Assembly: GCA_949752745.1 (NCBI GenBank)
Contig: OX457028.1
Span: 9,608,778-9,672,777 of the forward strand
Length of the DNA: 64,000 nt
DNA from: Protula sp. h YS-2021
Taxonomy: Eukaryota > Annelida > Polychaeta > Sabellida > Serpulidae
Direction of reading: 5' to 3'
The number at the start of each line of letters is the position of its first letter. The stretch's first letter is position 1. A program made the position numbers and the translations under genes. Below, piece by piece: positions 28,656 to 36,674 of the stretch. Below the pieces are notes generated by a model. The model was not told the origin of the DNA and ran no database searches. It was given only the letters and a program-made list of their open reading frames with translations.

Positions 28656-29761
28656 TGTTGAATGTCTGTTTCTTTCACCCAACTGTTAAACTTGTTTGGC
28701 CAACCTAACCACTTGACAAATAATTCTTTCACACCTCCTCCTCGTCTTTTACGTGTTTTCAAGACTTTTTCAATTCTATAAATAGATTCAATATCTTTGG
28801 TCACTTTCTGCAGTTCTTCTTCATAGAAATGACCATCAATATCTTCGTCTAAAAAGTCTTTCACACGATATAAATGTATTCCTTGCTTCTTACAACGATG
28901 TGTGACAATGAAGACTTCTTGCGTCCATTTGATGTGATAATCCCGTTGAAACACATATTTAATGTGAGAAATGCGAACATGATCACCAATGTTAAATTTG
29001 TACTTCTTCTTCTTCTTCTTAGGTTTCAATTTCAGTTTGTCAACATACATATACTTCCACACTTTTGATTCGTTGTCTTTACGAATCTCGGCTGGAGCAT
29101 ATTTATTAGGAAGAGAACCATGAGGTCTATGGTTGTAATTGTACACCAAGTCTGGAAGAATGTCTAAGTAACGGTAAGTTTGATTATGTAGAAAATACCG
29201 ATACATCATTCCCTTCAGAGTACGAATGACTCTTTCAGCAAAGTTGGCTTTGGTTTCATTCTTTGTGGTATAAGCATGAATGCCTTCTTTCTTCAAAAAT
29301 GCTTTTACCCATCTGTTTTTAAATTCTGTTCCTTTATCAGACCTTAGAGTTCGCGGTCTTCGTCGTGTGTCATGAAAAATCTTTTGGAAAGCTTGTATGA
29401 CGCTGGTATGTGATTTATTAGGTATTGGCTGTACCCAGACATATTTGGAAAACACATCAATGACAATGAGTAAAAAGCGTATGTCATCATTATAGGGAGC
29501 TATGTTTCCCATATCAGCCAAATCAATATCCCACATGTCATCAATACCACGTGTAATCACACGTTGTCTTTTGAACCTGTATTTGACAGGTTGGAGTAAA
29601 CTAAAAGCATCTTGATCCTGCAACCATTTCTTCACTTGTGAATGTGTGACTGGTTGATTATGTTTTCGTAAGATGTGATACAGTTTGTAAGGACCAGCAA
29701 ATGCTCCAGGCTGTCCAGGTTTGAAGTAAATATCAGTCAAGTAGTCTTTCCACGTCGACAT
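28652..29761 (-). CDS. Retrovirus-like (Polinton) integrase
   Basis: 369 residues. DDE integrase that inserts the linear element and produces the 6-bp duplication. The catalytic triad is visible: DIDLADM (first Asp), TLRSDKGTEF (second Asp), NFAERVIRTLK (Glu). The N-terminal region (DIYFKPGQPGAFAGPYKLYH) resembles the same region of the second element's integrase. The C-terminus is chromodomain-like (YRIEKVLK, FVKWLGWPNKFNSWVKETDI). The first ATG downstream of the TATA box is 29761. It is the promoter-proximal gene of the nine-gene minus-strand block. Confidence 0.95.
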   Translation of the reverse strand: MSTWKDYLTDIYFKPGQPGAFAGPYKLYHILRKHNQPVTHSQVKKWLQDQDAFSLLQPVKYRFKRQRVITRGIDDMWDIDLADMGNIAPYNDDIRFLLIVIDVFSKYVWVQPIPNKSHTSVIQAFQKIFHDTRRRPRTLRSDKGTEFKNRWVKAFLKKEGIHAYTTKNETKANFAERVIRTLKGMMYRYFLHNQTYRYLDILPDLVYNYNHRPHGSLPNKYAPAEIRKDNESKVWKYMYVDKLKLKPKKKKKKYKFNIGDHVRISHIKYVFQRDYHIKWTQEVFIVTHRCKKQGIHLYRVKDFLDEDIDGHFYEEELQKVTKDIESIYRIEKVLKTRKRRGGGVKELFVKWLGWPNKFNSWVKETDIQQ

Positions 29762-29800
29762 GGTCACACCGAATGAAAACCACCTTCTCAACAGAACAGC

Positions 29801-29812
29801 TTTTATTTTATA
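29801..29812 (-). promoter_or_regulatory. TATA box of the integrase/capsid block
   Basis: TATAAAATAAAA on the minus strand, about 40-50 bp before the integrase ATG. No comparable element is visible before the genes downstream of it, which overlap or nearly touch. Confidence 0.65.
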
Positions 29813-29866
29813 ACTCAACCAACATCACTTAACTAACATGCATTTATAACTTAACTAACAAGTTTT

Positions 29867-30199
29867 TTACAAATCAAGTATAGATACAATGGTATGAATC
29901 ACTGGAGACCATTGGTCTTCAATGAACACTAACCAATGACTGAGTTCATCCAATGTAATAGCATCTACACCATATTTCTCACAACGTTGATTTGCATTCT
30001 CTAACACTTTATCTAAATGCATGTAATATTTAGCTTCATTCCAATATGTATAAACAGATGCAAAATGACAAGTATGTTCTTGACACTCTTCATGTTGACA
30101 AGCAGGACAGACTAAATAGGCAAACTTTTTTACAGCGGATAACATTTCTTCACAATAAGCTTTTTGCACAATATATTGTCTCAGTGTCATGTCCGCCAT
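29867..30199 (-). CDS. Unknown Cys/His-containing accessory protein
   Basis: 110 residues from the ATG at 30199 (context ACAATGGCG). The frame runs further upstream without an ATG. A compact CPACQHEECQEHTCH segment looks like a metal-binding knuckle. The rest is helical and acidic. It follows the NADAR gene on the same strand. The family is not recognised. Confidence 0.55.
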   Translation of the reverse strand: MADMTLRQYIVQKAYCEEMLSAVKKFAYLVCPACQHEECQEHTCHFASVYTYWNEAKYYMHLDKVLENANQRCEKYGVDAITLDELSHWLVFIEDQWSPVIHTIVSILDL

Positions 30200-30300
30200 T
30201 GTGCAGTCTTGAATCAATGCAACACAAGTTAAACATACTTCAAATTTACATGTCCACACGTCTGCACACCATGACGGTTGGCAAGCAAATGAAAAAGTCT

Positions 30301-30738
30301 CTAACCCTCACACAACAGTTCTAACAACTTTCCCATAATATTCTGACCAGGATATTCAGATGACACATGTTTCACACCAGCTCCCCACCAATGATCATAC
30401 GTTGCTTCAACTAAAGTTTTGTCTTTACATTCTTTCAACTTATTGCGAAACAATACACACTGATCCAGTTTGACTTGTAAAACATCTTGCATTTTGCTTC
30501 TCTTCACTGTATGCCATAAAGGACATGGTTTTATCCCTTTAGCAATACGTTTCGCTTCATATCCATTTCTGGATGACACAATGGCTGAAGCAATATCTGG
30601 ACGGTGATGAAACACTGCTTTCTCATATTGATACAAAGCTTCACTTGAGTTGAACACATGTCCATACTTTTCAAGTCGTGTTGGAAACATATTTGAAAGA
30701 ACGTCCTTATGACCGCTGAATAGTACAAGATTCTCCAT
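30301..30738 (-). CDS. NADAR-domain (YbiA-like) protein
   Basis: 145 residues, essentially a single NADAR domain. Motifs in order: LFSGHKDVLSNMFPT, then YGHVFNSSEALYQYEKA (the usual F-x-S-x-E-x-x-Y-Q segment), DHWWGAG (D-x-x-W-G-x-G) and GQNIMGKLLELL (G-x-N-x-x-G-K-L-L). NADAR enzymes cleave N-glycosidic bonds in nucleotide-derived substrates, and some remove ADP-ribose from modified DNA bases. In this element the substrate is unknown. The stop of the preceding small frame lies 15 bp upstream. It is unusual cargo for a Polinton. Confidence 0.85.
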   Translation of the reverse strand: MENLVLFSGHKDVLSNMFPTRLEKYGHVFNSSEALYQYEKAVFHHRPDIASAIVSSRNGYEAKRIAKGIKPCPLWHTVKRSKMQDVLQVKLDQCVLFRNKLKECKDKTLVEATYDHWWGAGVKHVSSEYPGQNIMGKLLELLCEG

Positions 30739-30753
30739 GTTGACTTTGCTTCT

Positions 30754-30885
30754 TTATTCTGACATGTCGGTTTCTTCCTGTAATAAAATATCTTTTAATA
30801 TATTTGCTGCCTCTTCTATCATATTCTTTCTTTGTTTACGTTGAAACCACTCACATAAAACTAAATTTGCTAGTAAGAAAAACAT
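30754..30885 (-). CDS. Possible 43-residue membrane microprotein
   Basis: ATG-started frame MFFLLANLVLCEWFQRKQRK and onward, with a hydrophobic N-terminus, a basic stop-transfer-like segment and an acidic tail. Its last eight codons can also be the second exon of the gene at 31264, so it may be intron sequence and not a gene. Confidence 0.35.
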   Translation of the reverse strand: MFFLLANLVLCEWFQRKQRKNMIEEAANILKDILLQEETDMSE

Positions 30886-31264
30886 GGTTATGTCTTTGAG
30901 AAACAATTCACTATGTTGTCATAAACATGATTAAAAAAGGTTTTATATAACTTACCTGATAAAGCTGCTCGGTTTCCTCTGCTTCTTTACAACAATCTCT
31001 CAAATGATCAACCACGGTGAAATATACTTCCACATCAGTGCGAGCAGAATAAAGTGCAGCATCAAAGTCAAAGTCAGGATCTTCTTCTATTCCAGTTTTA
31101 TGACATTCTCCAAGAAATCTTGAATGCAGTTCAATCACATCAAGACTATGATGTACAACATCCCAAAAAGCATCCAAATGATAAAGTTGATAGTCTGGAG
31201 TGCCACAGCAAGCAAGTTTAGCAATCATCAAGTCAATATAAGCATTTTTAAAACATGCGTCCAT
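30754..31264 (-). CDS. Unknown accessory protein, probably spliced (paralogue A)
   Basis: Unspliced it gives 117 residues ending at 30911. A strong donor CAG|GTAAGT at 30956/30955 and an acceptor TTATTACAG at 30778 remove 178 bp in frame and give 110 residues ending EETDMSE. It starts MDACFKNAYIDLMIAKL and contains FLGEC and acidic runs. This order matches the protein at 32415 (MDDVFKVNYADYVFSKL, FLREC), so the two are probably paralogues. Function is unknown. It begins 24 bp after the stop of the PC4/zinc fusion gene. Confidence 0.55.
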
Positions 31265-31288
31265 CTTGTTTCAGTGTCTTGTGGGCTT

Positions 31289-31936
31289 TTACTTTGCTTC
31301 ACTGACTTTAAGTACTCCACACTTGTCGCAGAAGTTGCTTGGTTCACACAACTTGCAATTATACTTGTGGCAGTGGCAATGATAATCCTCCACATATCCA
31401 CAAGCACCGCAATAGTCACAGGTAAGTCCAAGTTGATTTTGTACGTTCATGTTCTCCAACTGAACTTCAGCCAGCCTTTTCTTGGATAGCTTTGACACCT
31501 TCATCCGACCATCCTTTTGCAGCTTGATGATCGTTTTCTTGTCATGACATTCCTCACATGGTGATAGGGCTGAGTTGATGTTGTCCATCTCCTGAAGCAG
31601 TGTCTCCCATTCACCATCATTCATGTTGATGTGATGTGTGTATTCTTTCCCTTCAAACCGTGACGTGCGCACAAAACTCACATAGCGCATATCCAAGTAT
31701 GAAATGACTTCAAGCCACTTCGTTTGCGTTAAGTACAGTTTGAAGCCAATGTCGCGTAAATTTTTCAAGCTTTGGCATACAATCTTCCACAAAGATGGTG
31801 AATAAGCACACCATCTCTCTCCACGTGTGATGCGTAGAAATGGCCCATATTCTCCATGCTCCACAGTAATGGTTAAGTTAGCACTAATTTTAAAGCTGCT
31901 GCTGCGCTGCGTTGCGTTGCTTGTCTTGTTCTCCAT
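31289..31936 (-). CDS. PC4-like domain fused to Cys/His-rich C-terminus
   Basis: 215 residues from the ATG at 31936 (context GCAGCCATGG), about 80 bp after a TATA box. An upstream ATG at 32026 lies across the TATA box and is unlikely to be used. Two PC4-like halves are visible: FLRITRGERWCAYSPSLWKIV and FKLYLTQTKWLEVI, then VSFVRTSRFEGKEYTHHINMNDGEWETLLQEM. After residue 115 come CEECHD and a dense cluster CDYCGACG, HCHCHKYNCKLCE and CDKC, typical of tandem zinc-binding loops. It is likely a nucleic-acid-binding early regulator (inference). Confidence 0.7.
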   Translation of the reverse strand: MENKTSNATQRSSSFKISANLTITVEHGEYGPFLRITRGERWCAYSPSLWKIVCQSLKNLRDIGFKLYLTQTKWLEVISYLDMRYVSFVRTSRFEGKEYTHHINMNDGEWETLLQEMDNINSALSPCEECHDKKTIIKLQKDGRMKVSKLSKKRLAEVQLENMNVQNQLGLTCDYCGACGYVEDYHCHCHKYNCKLCEPSNFCDKCGVLKVSEAK

Positions 31937-32013
31937 GGCTGCTACAATGTACTGATGATGCACTCCCTCCAACTGTCTGCTGAGAAATGACTTCACTCTG
32001 CTGAGTTCACTCC

Positions 32014-32044
32014 CTTTTATACCCAACTATCTGCTGAGTCAGCA
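32014..32044 (-). promoter_or_regulatory. T-MARE palindrome plus TATA box
   Basis: TGCTGAGTCAGCA (32032-32044) lies 10 bp upstream of TATAAAAG (32014-32021, minus strand), driving the PC4/zinc fusion gene. It sits across the 3' end of the gene at 32415. Confidence 0.7.
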
Positions 32045-32415
32045 AAGAACTTGCAAAGTTTTGAATTCACTTCAACTCGTCCATGGTTGAATCGGACAAG
32101 CTCTGATACATTCGTCTTCAATGGAACATCATCATCATAATGTAAAATGATTCTTGCAGCCACATCTAACATGAGCTCAACTGCCCAAATTGTATTCACG
32201 TTGATAAATGCTAAATCAATGTCATAAGTTAACGGTAAATGTAGATCTTCACATTCACGTAGAAACGAGCGGATGAAACGATCTCTTGGAATGGTCTTTC
32301 CAACAGCTTCCCAATGCTGATGTAAGTTCTTCACTTGCAGCATCCAATCCGATTCAAAAGCAGGAAGCTTTGAAAACACATAGTCAGCATAATTCACTTT
32401 GAAGACGTCATCCAT
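32017..32415 (-). CDS. Unknown accessory protein (paralogue B)
   Basis: 132 residues from the ATG at 32415 (context GAGACCATGG). A further ATG at 32451 lies only about 20 bp after the TATA box and is probably upstream of, or at, the transcript start. It begins MDDVFKVNYADYVFSKL and contains FLRECEDLHLPLTYDIDLAF and an acidic loop (HYDDDVPL). It resembles paralogue A in its first 20 residues and in the FL-x-EC region. Function is unknown. Confidence 0.6.
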   Translation of the reverse strand: MDDVFKVNYADYVFSKLPAFESDWMLQVKNLHQHWEAVGKTIPRDRFIRSFLRECEDLHLPLTYDIDLAFINVNTIWAVELMLDVAARIILHYDDDVPLKTNVSELVRFNHGRVEVNSKLCKFFADSADSWV

Positions 32416-32469
32416 GGTCTCTACACATCGATGAAGAAGCAATGTTGACATTGTAGATGGTTTTACCTC

Positions 32470-32477
32470 CTTTTATA
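32470..32477 (-). promoter_or_regulatory. TATA box of paralogue B
   Basis: TATAAAAG on the minus strand, about 55 bp before the preferred ATG at 32415. Confidence 0.65.
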
Positions 32478-32483
32478 CAGATG

Positions 32484-33629
32484 TTACATGTAGGTTTTCA
32501 TGAGATGTTTGTAAAATCGCGGAGTCATGTCATTGAAACCGTCGAGAAAGGTTGTTGGTAAACCGTTTGTTAGCGATTGTACCATGACAATCACTAAAAA
32601 GTCTCCTGGGGTCCGATGCCCTAGTATCCATTGAAACAGCATTGACATAGTGAAATGTCCTTTTTCATAGAGGTAAGCCATCATATCATACACATGAATG
32701 CGTTCTTCAAGGTATTTGAAACCATGCAACATGACCTTTGCACATTTGAATTCACGATCCTCATCCAGAGACTTTGGCGCCGGTAGAGATAAAGTCTTAA
32801 AAAGTTCCTCATGAAGACTTTTAATAAGTTGAATGAAACGTTGAGTCATAGCTTCGGAGAACTTTGGCTCTGACGCCGGAACATGTTCTGTGTTTCCTTC
32901 TAACATGTAGATGAGTTGAATGACGGTATTCACTTCTTCCGTTAGATACATGTACGTGTGGTTGTTGAAAAAGCCTTCTTCACATAAACACCATAAAATG
33001 TTACAATCAATCAGAGGAAGTACTGCTCGAAAGTTCCGTTTCAACATTATAACATCTTCCTCAGTAACAGGTATGGTCTTACTCGATTCAATTTTAGATT
33101 TCAGCTGTTTGTCTTCTCCGTCATCGCTTGACATGTCCACTTCTGAATCCTCATTATCGCTTGACATGTCCAATTCTGAATCCTCATCATCATCACTCAC
33201 TTCGTTTTCCTCATAATGTGCTAGATGCGCTTTTAACTTTGCACTTAGTTGTGAGTTGTCACCATTGATAAGTCTATTCGCAACCCAGAACGGGTAGTCA
33301 GACCCCTCAGGATCTGGCATTTCTTGCTGCACTGCAGCGACATCTGATGGTGCATTTAATGCTTCCTCCTGAGGCATTGCTTGTTGCACTGTAGCGACAT
33401 CTGATGGTGCATTTAACGCTTCCTCCTGAGGCATTGCTTGTTGCACTGTAGCGACATCTGATGGTGCATTTAACGCTACCTCCTGAGGCATTGCTTGTTG
33501 CACTGTAGCGACATCTGGCAGAACAACTAACGCTTCCTTCAAAGCTGTTTCAGCGTCTTCAAAGAACGCATCTATCTCTTCCAACGATAATAATGTATCA
33601 TCAAAAGTAACTGTTTCAAAGTCATCCAT
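32484..33629 (-). CDS. Acidic right-end protein with internal repeats
   Basis: 381 residues, family not recognised. Residues about 38-108 hold three to four copies of a 19-residue repeat (DVATVQQAMPQEEALNAPS). Then comes a strongly acidic Ser/Asp/Glu tract (SELDMSSDNEDSEVDMSSDD) and a C-terminal 200 residues that look globular and helical. Acidic tract plus repeats resemble a transcription-activator or scaffold layout, but no function is claimed. It is the outermost right-arm gene, and its 5' flank is an inverted copy of the left-end promoter. Confidence 0.7.
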   Translation of the reverse strand: MDDFETVTFDDTLLSLEEIDAFFEDAETALKEALVVLPDVATVQQAMPQEVALNAPSDVATVQQAMPQEEALNAPSDVATVQQAMPQEEALNAPSDVAAVQQEMPDPEGSDYPFWVANRLINGDNSQLSAKLKAHLAHYEENEVSDDDEDSELDMSSDNEDSEVDMSSDDGEDKQLKSKIESSKTIPVTEEDVIMLKRNFRAVLPLIDCNILWCLCEEGFFNNHTYMYLTEEVNTVIQLIYMLEGNTEHVPASEPKFSEAMTQRFIQLIKSLHEELFKTLSLPAPKSLDEDREFKCAKVMLHGFKYLEERIHVYDMMAYLYEKGHFTMSMLFQWILGHRTPGDFLVIVMVQSLTNGLPTTFLDGFNDMTPRFYKHLMKTYM

Positions 33630-33682
33630 GTCTATGTTGATAGCTGGTGTGTCTGACGATGCCTAAGCCTCGAGACACTACA

Positions 33683-33736
33683 CTTATATACGATTTTATC
33701 ATGCTGAATCAACGATTTCATCATGCTGATTCAGCA
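33683..33736 (-). promoter_or_regulatory. Right-end TATA box with MARE-like palindrome
   Basis: TATATAAG at 33683-33690 (minus strand) and TGCTGATTCAGCA at 33724-33736, one base from the T-MARE consensus. The surrounding block of about 90 bp matches the left-end promoter block in inverted orientation. Confidence 0.7.
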
Positions 33737-33749
33737 CAATTTTTTTTTA

Positions 33750-34447
33750 GTTTGGGGGGGGGGGGGGGGTCGGTACATAGTCTGTCCTAGGGGGGGGTGG
33801 GGGGGGGTCAAAGTTTGTCCTGGGGGGGGGGTACATAGTCTGTCCTAGGGGGGGGGGTCGGTCGAAAAAATGAAAAATGTTCAGAATCGTCTGAAACGGA
33901 TAAATATGCAAAAATCACAATTTCGAGGGGGGGGGTCAAAGTCTGTCCGGGGGGGGGGGTACATAGTCTGTCCTAGGGGGGGGGGTCGGTCGAAAAAATG
34001 AAAAATGTTCAGAATCGTCTGAAACGGATAAATATGCAAAAATCACAATTTCGAGGGGGGGGGGGTCGAAAAAATGAAAAATGTTCAGAATCGTCTGAAA
34101 CGGATAAATATGCAAAAATCACAATTTCGAGGGGGGGGGGGGTCGAAAAAATGAAAAATGTTCAGAATCGTCTGAAACGGATAAATATGCAAAAATCACA
34201 ATTTCGAGGGGGGGGGGTCGAAAAAATGAAAAATGTTCAGAATCGTCTGAAACGGATAAATATGCAAAAATCACAATTTCGAGGGGGGGGGGGGTCGAAA
34301 AAATGAAAAATGTTCAGAATCGTCTGAAACGGATAAATATGCAAAAATCACAATTTCGAGGGGGGGGGGGTCGAAAAAATGAAAAATGTTCAGAATCGTC
34401 TGAAACGGATAAATATGCAAAAATCACAATTTCGAGGGGGGGGGGGG
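33750..34447. repeat. Right subterminal G-tract repeats
   Basis: Units of GGTACATAGT...CCTAGGGGGG (also found inverted at the left end) followed by seven copies of a unit of about 77 bp that ends AATTTCGAGGGGGGGG. The 77-bp unit is absent from the left end, so this expansion is arm-specific. G-runs of 8-17 bases occur at regular intervals. Confidence 0.93.
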
Positions 34448-34466
34448 TCTGTTGCCATGGTTACAC

Positions 34467-34813
34467 TGATTGACAGGTCGGGTTCATTGGCTTCATGTTG
34501 ATTGACTCGGCCAAACCACTTTCGCTCCAGACAGCATCATCTCAGTATGACGTCATGATGACGTCACACATGGTCGCGCCTATCCTAACGCTTATCATGA
34601 CTTCCGGTCCAGACATGATGACGTCACTTCCGGTCCAGACATCATGATGTCACTTCCGGTCCAGACATGATGACGTCACTTCCACTCCAGACAGCACTTC
34701 CGGTCTAGACAGCACTTCCGGTCTAGACAGCACTTCCGGTCCAGACATGATGACGTCACTTCCAGACAGTATGACGTCATCAAGTGACCCAGAACTCTCA
34801 TTATCACCCTACT
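34467..34813 (-). repeat. Polinton right terminal inverted repeat (347 bp)
   Basis: Reverse complement of 17077-17423 with no difference seen on visual comparison. It ends ...CCCTACT, so the element terminus read inward is AGTAGGG. Confidence 0.96.
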
Positions 34814-34819
34814 TGTAAG
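34814..34819. repeat. Target-site duplication, right copy
   Basis: TGTAAG, identical to 17071-17076. Confidence 0.95.
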
Positions 34820-34919
34820 TTTTACTGACTGAATGGTTTTGCTGACTTTGCTGATTCATACACGTCATAGTTCTGGGTTTTGTAAGACCGGCTTTCGTTC
34901 GGTAAATTCATCCCTGCCA

Positions 34920-35267
34920 TCAGAACGTAGTGTAGGTTATATGTAATAGATAGTAAGATAGGACGATTTTCTCAGTTTCCATTTCGAGGGTTGCCCTCAT
35001 TGTCAGCAAACAGTTTGCACTGAGAAGGTTCTGCCAACAGGAAGGTTTGTTTTTACCTTCCACTGTCTTTCTTCCTTTTGCCAGCGATAGGGCATTGTAG
35101 GCAGTTAGACAAGCAGTTATCACGGGGTCGGGAAGTTTTAAATTACCTCGATACTGCGGCAACTTTCTGGAGAGGGTTGCATACACTTTCCTCTTTCGTG
35201 TTTTTAACACGCCTATGCTACTTGCTGCGGAGTTGTTTTTGGTTTTTCGCGGTGCGGAATAGTGCAA
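34920..35267 (-). pseudogene. Coding-like patch of unknown family
   Basis: 115-codon open frame with mixed composition, including LPDPVITACLTAYNALSLAKG. No complete domain or start context is convincing. It may be a fragment of an unrecognised repeat-encoded protein. Confidence 0.25.
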
Positions 35268-35539
35268 CCACTTCTGTACACATTTGAATCGGTGTAGAAT
35301 CGATCATGTGACCGGAACAGTGGCGTCGTATCTGTAGCAGGTCCAAACTACAGCTGTTGGAGCAACACCTATGTAGTGTTATCTCCCATTACATCTCGGT
35401 GTACGGGGTATTAGCATGGGGATGTTTTCCCTGTGCGCGTTTCTGACACCGTGTGATAATCCATGGCAGTGAAGGTTACAACACAGTAGGCTGTTTGTGG
35501 CAATTCGTATTGATTTGCCAGTAGTGTTGCCATCGACTC

Positions 35540-35800
35540 GACGTGCTCACGGGTCGAGTTGCCACCGACTTGCTGCTCTCAACGTTCGTGTTGCCACTGA
35601 CTCGCTGCGCTAACGTGTCGTGTTGCTACCGACTCGATGTACTCATGGGTCGTGTTGTCACCGACTTGCTGTGCTCGTGGGTCGTATTGTCACCGTCTCA
35701 CTGTGCGCACGGGTCGTATTTGTAATTTTGAGTCGTATCTGCGACGACTTGCCGTGTTCATGGGTTGTTATTGCAGCATGTCGCTGTGTTTATGGAGCGG
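35540..35800. repeat. Minisatellite of about 33 bp
   Basis: Eight or so degenerate units built on GGGTCGTGTTGTCACCGAC and CTGTGCTCA. Confidence 0.85.
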
Positions 35801-36159
35801 GCTAATGGCAACCTCTTGCAAACACCACTTCTGTTTGCGGTAATTTCTTGTTGTTTTTTTAACACAAAGTAAACAGTTTAATGATGTATAACATTTTGCA
35901 TAATGGGAAAAAACACAAAAATAACACTGCTTATTCATGTCATCATTTTATTCACATATAATTTTACATAATATATACAAAGTCTTTTACGCACATATAC
36001 TAATAACAAGCCTTATTAAGATATTTATACAATATGAAATTTACTAGAAAGTATTGAAACAATACACATACAAACACACATACTCTATCTCTCTCTTTAT
36101 ACTGCATTCATTCCTCATACTTGCCCATATAACATCAAGCAGAGTAAAATGACAGCATA

Positions 36160-36520
36160 TTTTTCCATCACACAAATGACCTGACACTCTGACCCAGCCA
36201 ATTGTATATTAATGCTTTTAATGAACTGTTTATTGATGAATTAGCTAGTAGCACATACAATAATAGGTTTACGGGTGAATTAACACCGCTCCAGTGACCA
36301 ATATCACAACCAATTGATTATAAGGTTCAATGAACACAGCGTCAAGCACACAAATGACCTGACTCTTTGGCCCAGCCACTTGCATGGCGGTTTGAGTCAA
36401 CACCTAGCAAGTATTACAATCAATTGGCTAAAATGGCAGGTTTACGGTGAATTAACACCGCTCCAGTAACCATACACAGCGTTAAACACACAACCGATCT
36501 GACTCTTTGGCCCAACCGCC
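36160..36520. repeat. Degenerate tandem block
   Basis: Three copies of CACACAAATGACCTGAC...TGGCCCAGCCA (36171, 36348, 36486) alternating with two copies of GTGAATTAACACCGCTCCAG (36273, 36448). Copies differ in length. Confidence 0.8.
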
Positions 36521-36674
36521 TGCGTACCCCGGCTTGTCGTGCTTTGAATGAAGTGATGTGACTACAGTGCTTTATGCTATATATACAAGTATGAAGAATA
36601 AATATGTTTAATAACCACCACAATCAAAATATCTACCACTGAATTACAATACATGTACAGAATATAAATAGTTA

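Larger units (their letters stand above)
17077..34813. mobile_element. Complete Polinton/Maverick (adintovirus-like) element
   Basis: A 17,737-bp unit bounded by 347-bp inverted repeats starting with 5'-AG and flanked by the 6-bp duplication TGTAAG. It encodes the family hallmarks: protein-primed-type DNA polymerase B, retrovirus-like integrase with a chromo-like C-terminus, FtsK/HerA-type packaging ATPase, adenain-type protease, hexon-like and penton-like capsid proteins. All of these frames are open. The two terminal repeats look identical by eye. Both facts suggest a recent insertion. The full capsid set implies that the element can, or recently could, form virions. Accessory cargo includes PC4-like proteins and a NADAR protein. 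Confidence 0.97.
34820..36674. other. Spacer between the two Polintons
   Basis: Contains a coding-like minus-strand patch (34920-35267), a minisatellite (35540-35800) and three degenerate copies of a promoter-like block near 36160-36520. From about 35930 it is AT-rich and may already belong to the end of the second, decayed element, but no terminal repeat was recognised. Confidence 0.5.

Noticed and set aside
31937..32026. Upstream start for the PC4/zinc fusion protein
   Set aside because: This extension would translate the TATA box. The downstream ATG has a much better context.
33998..34306. Repetitive Lys/Gly-rich frame
   Set aside because: Translation of the 77-bp subterminal repeat.
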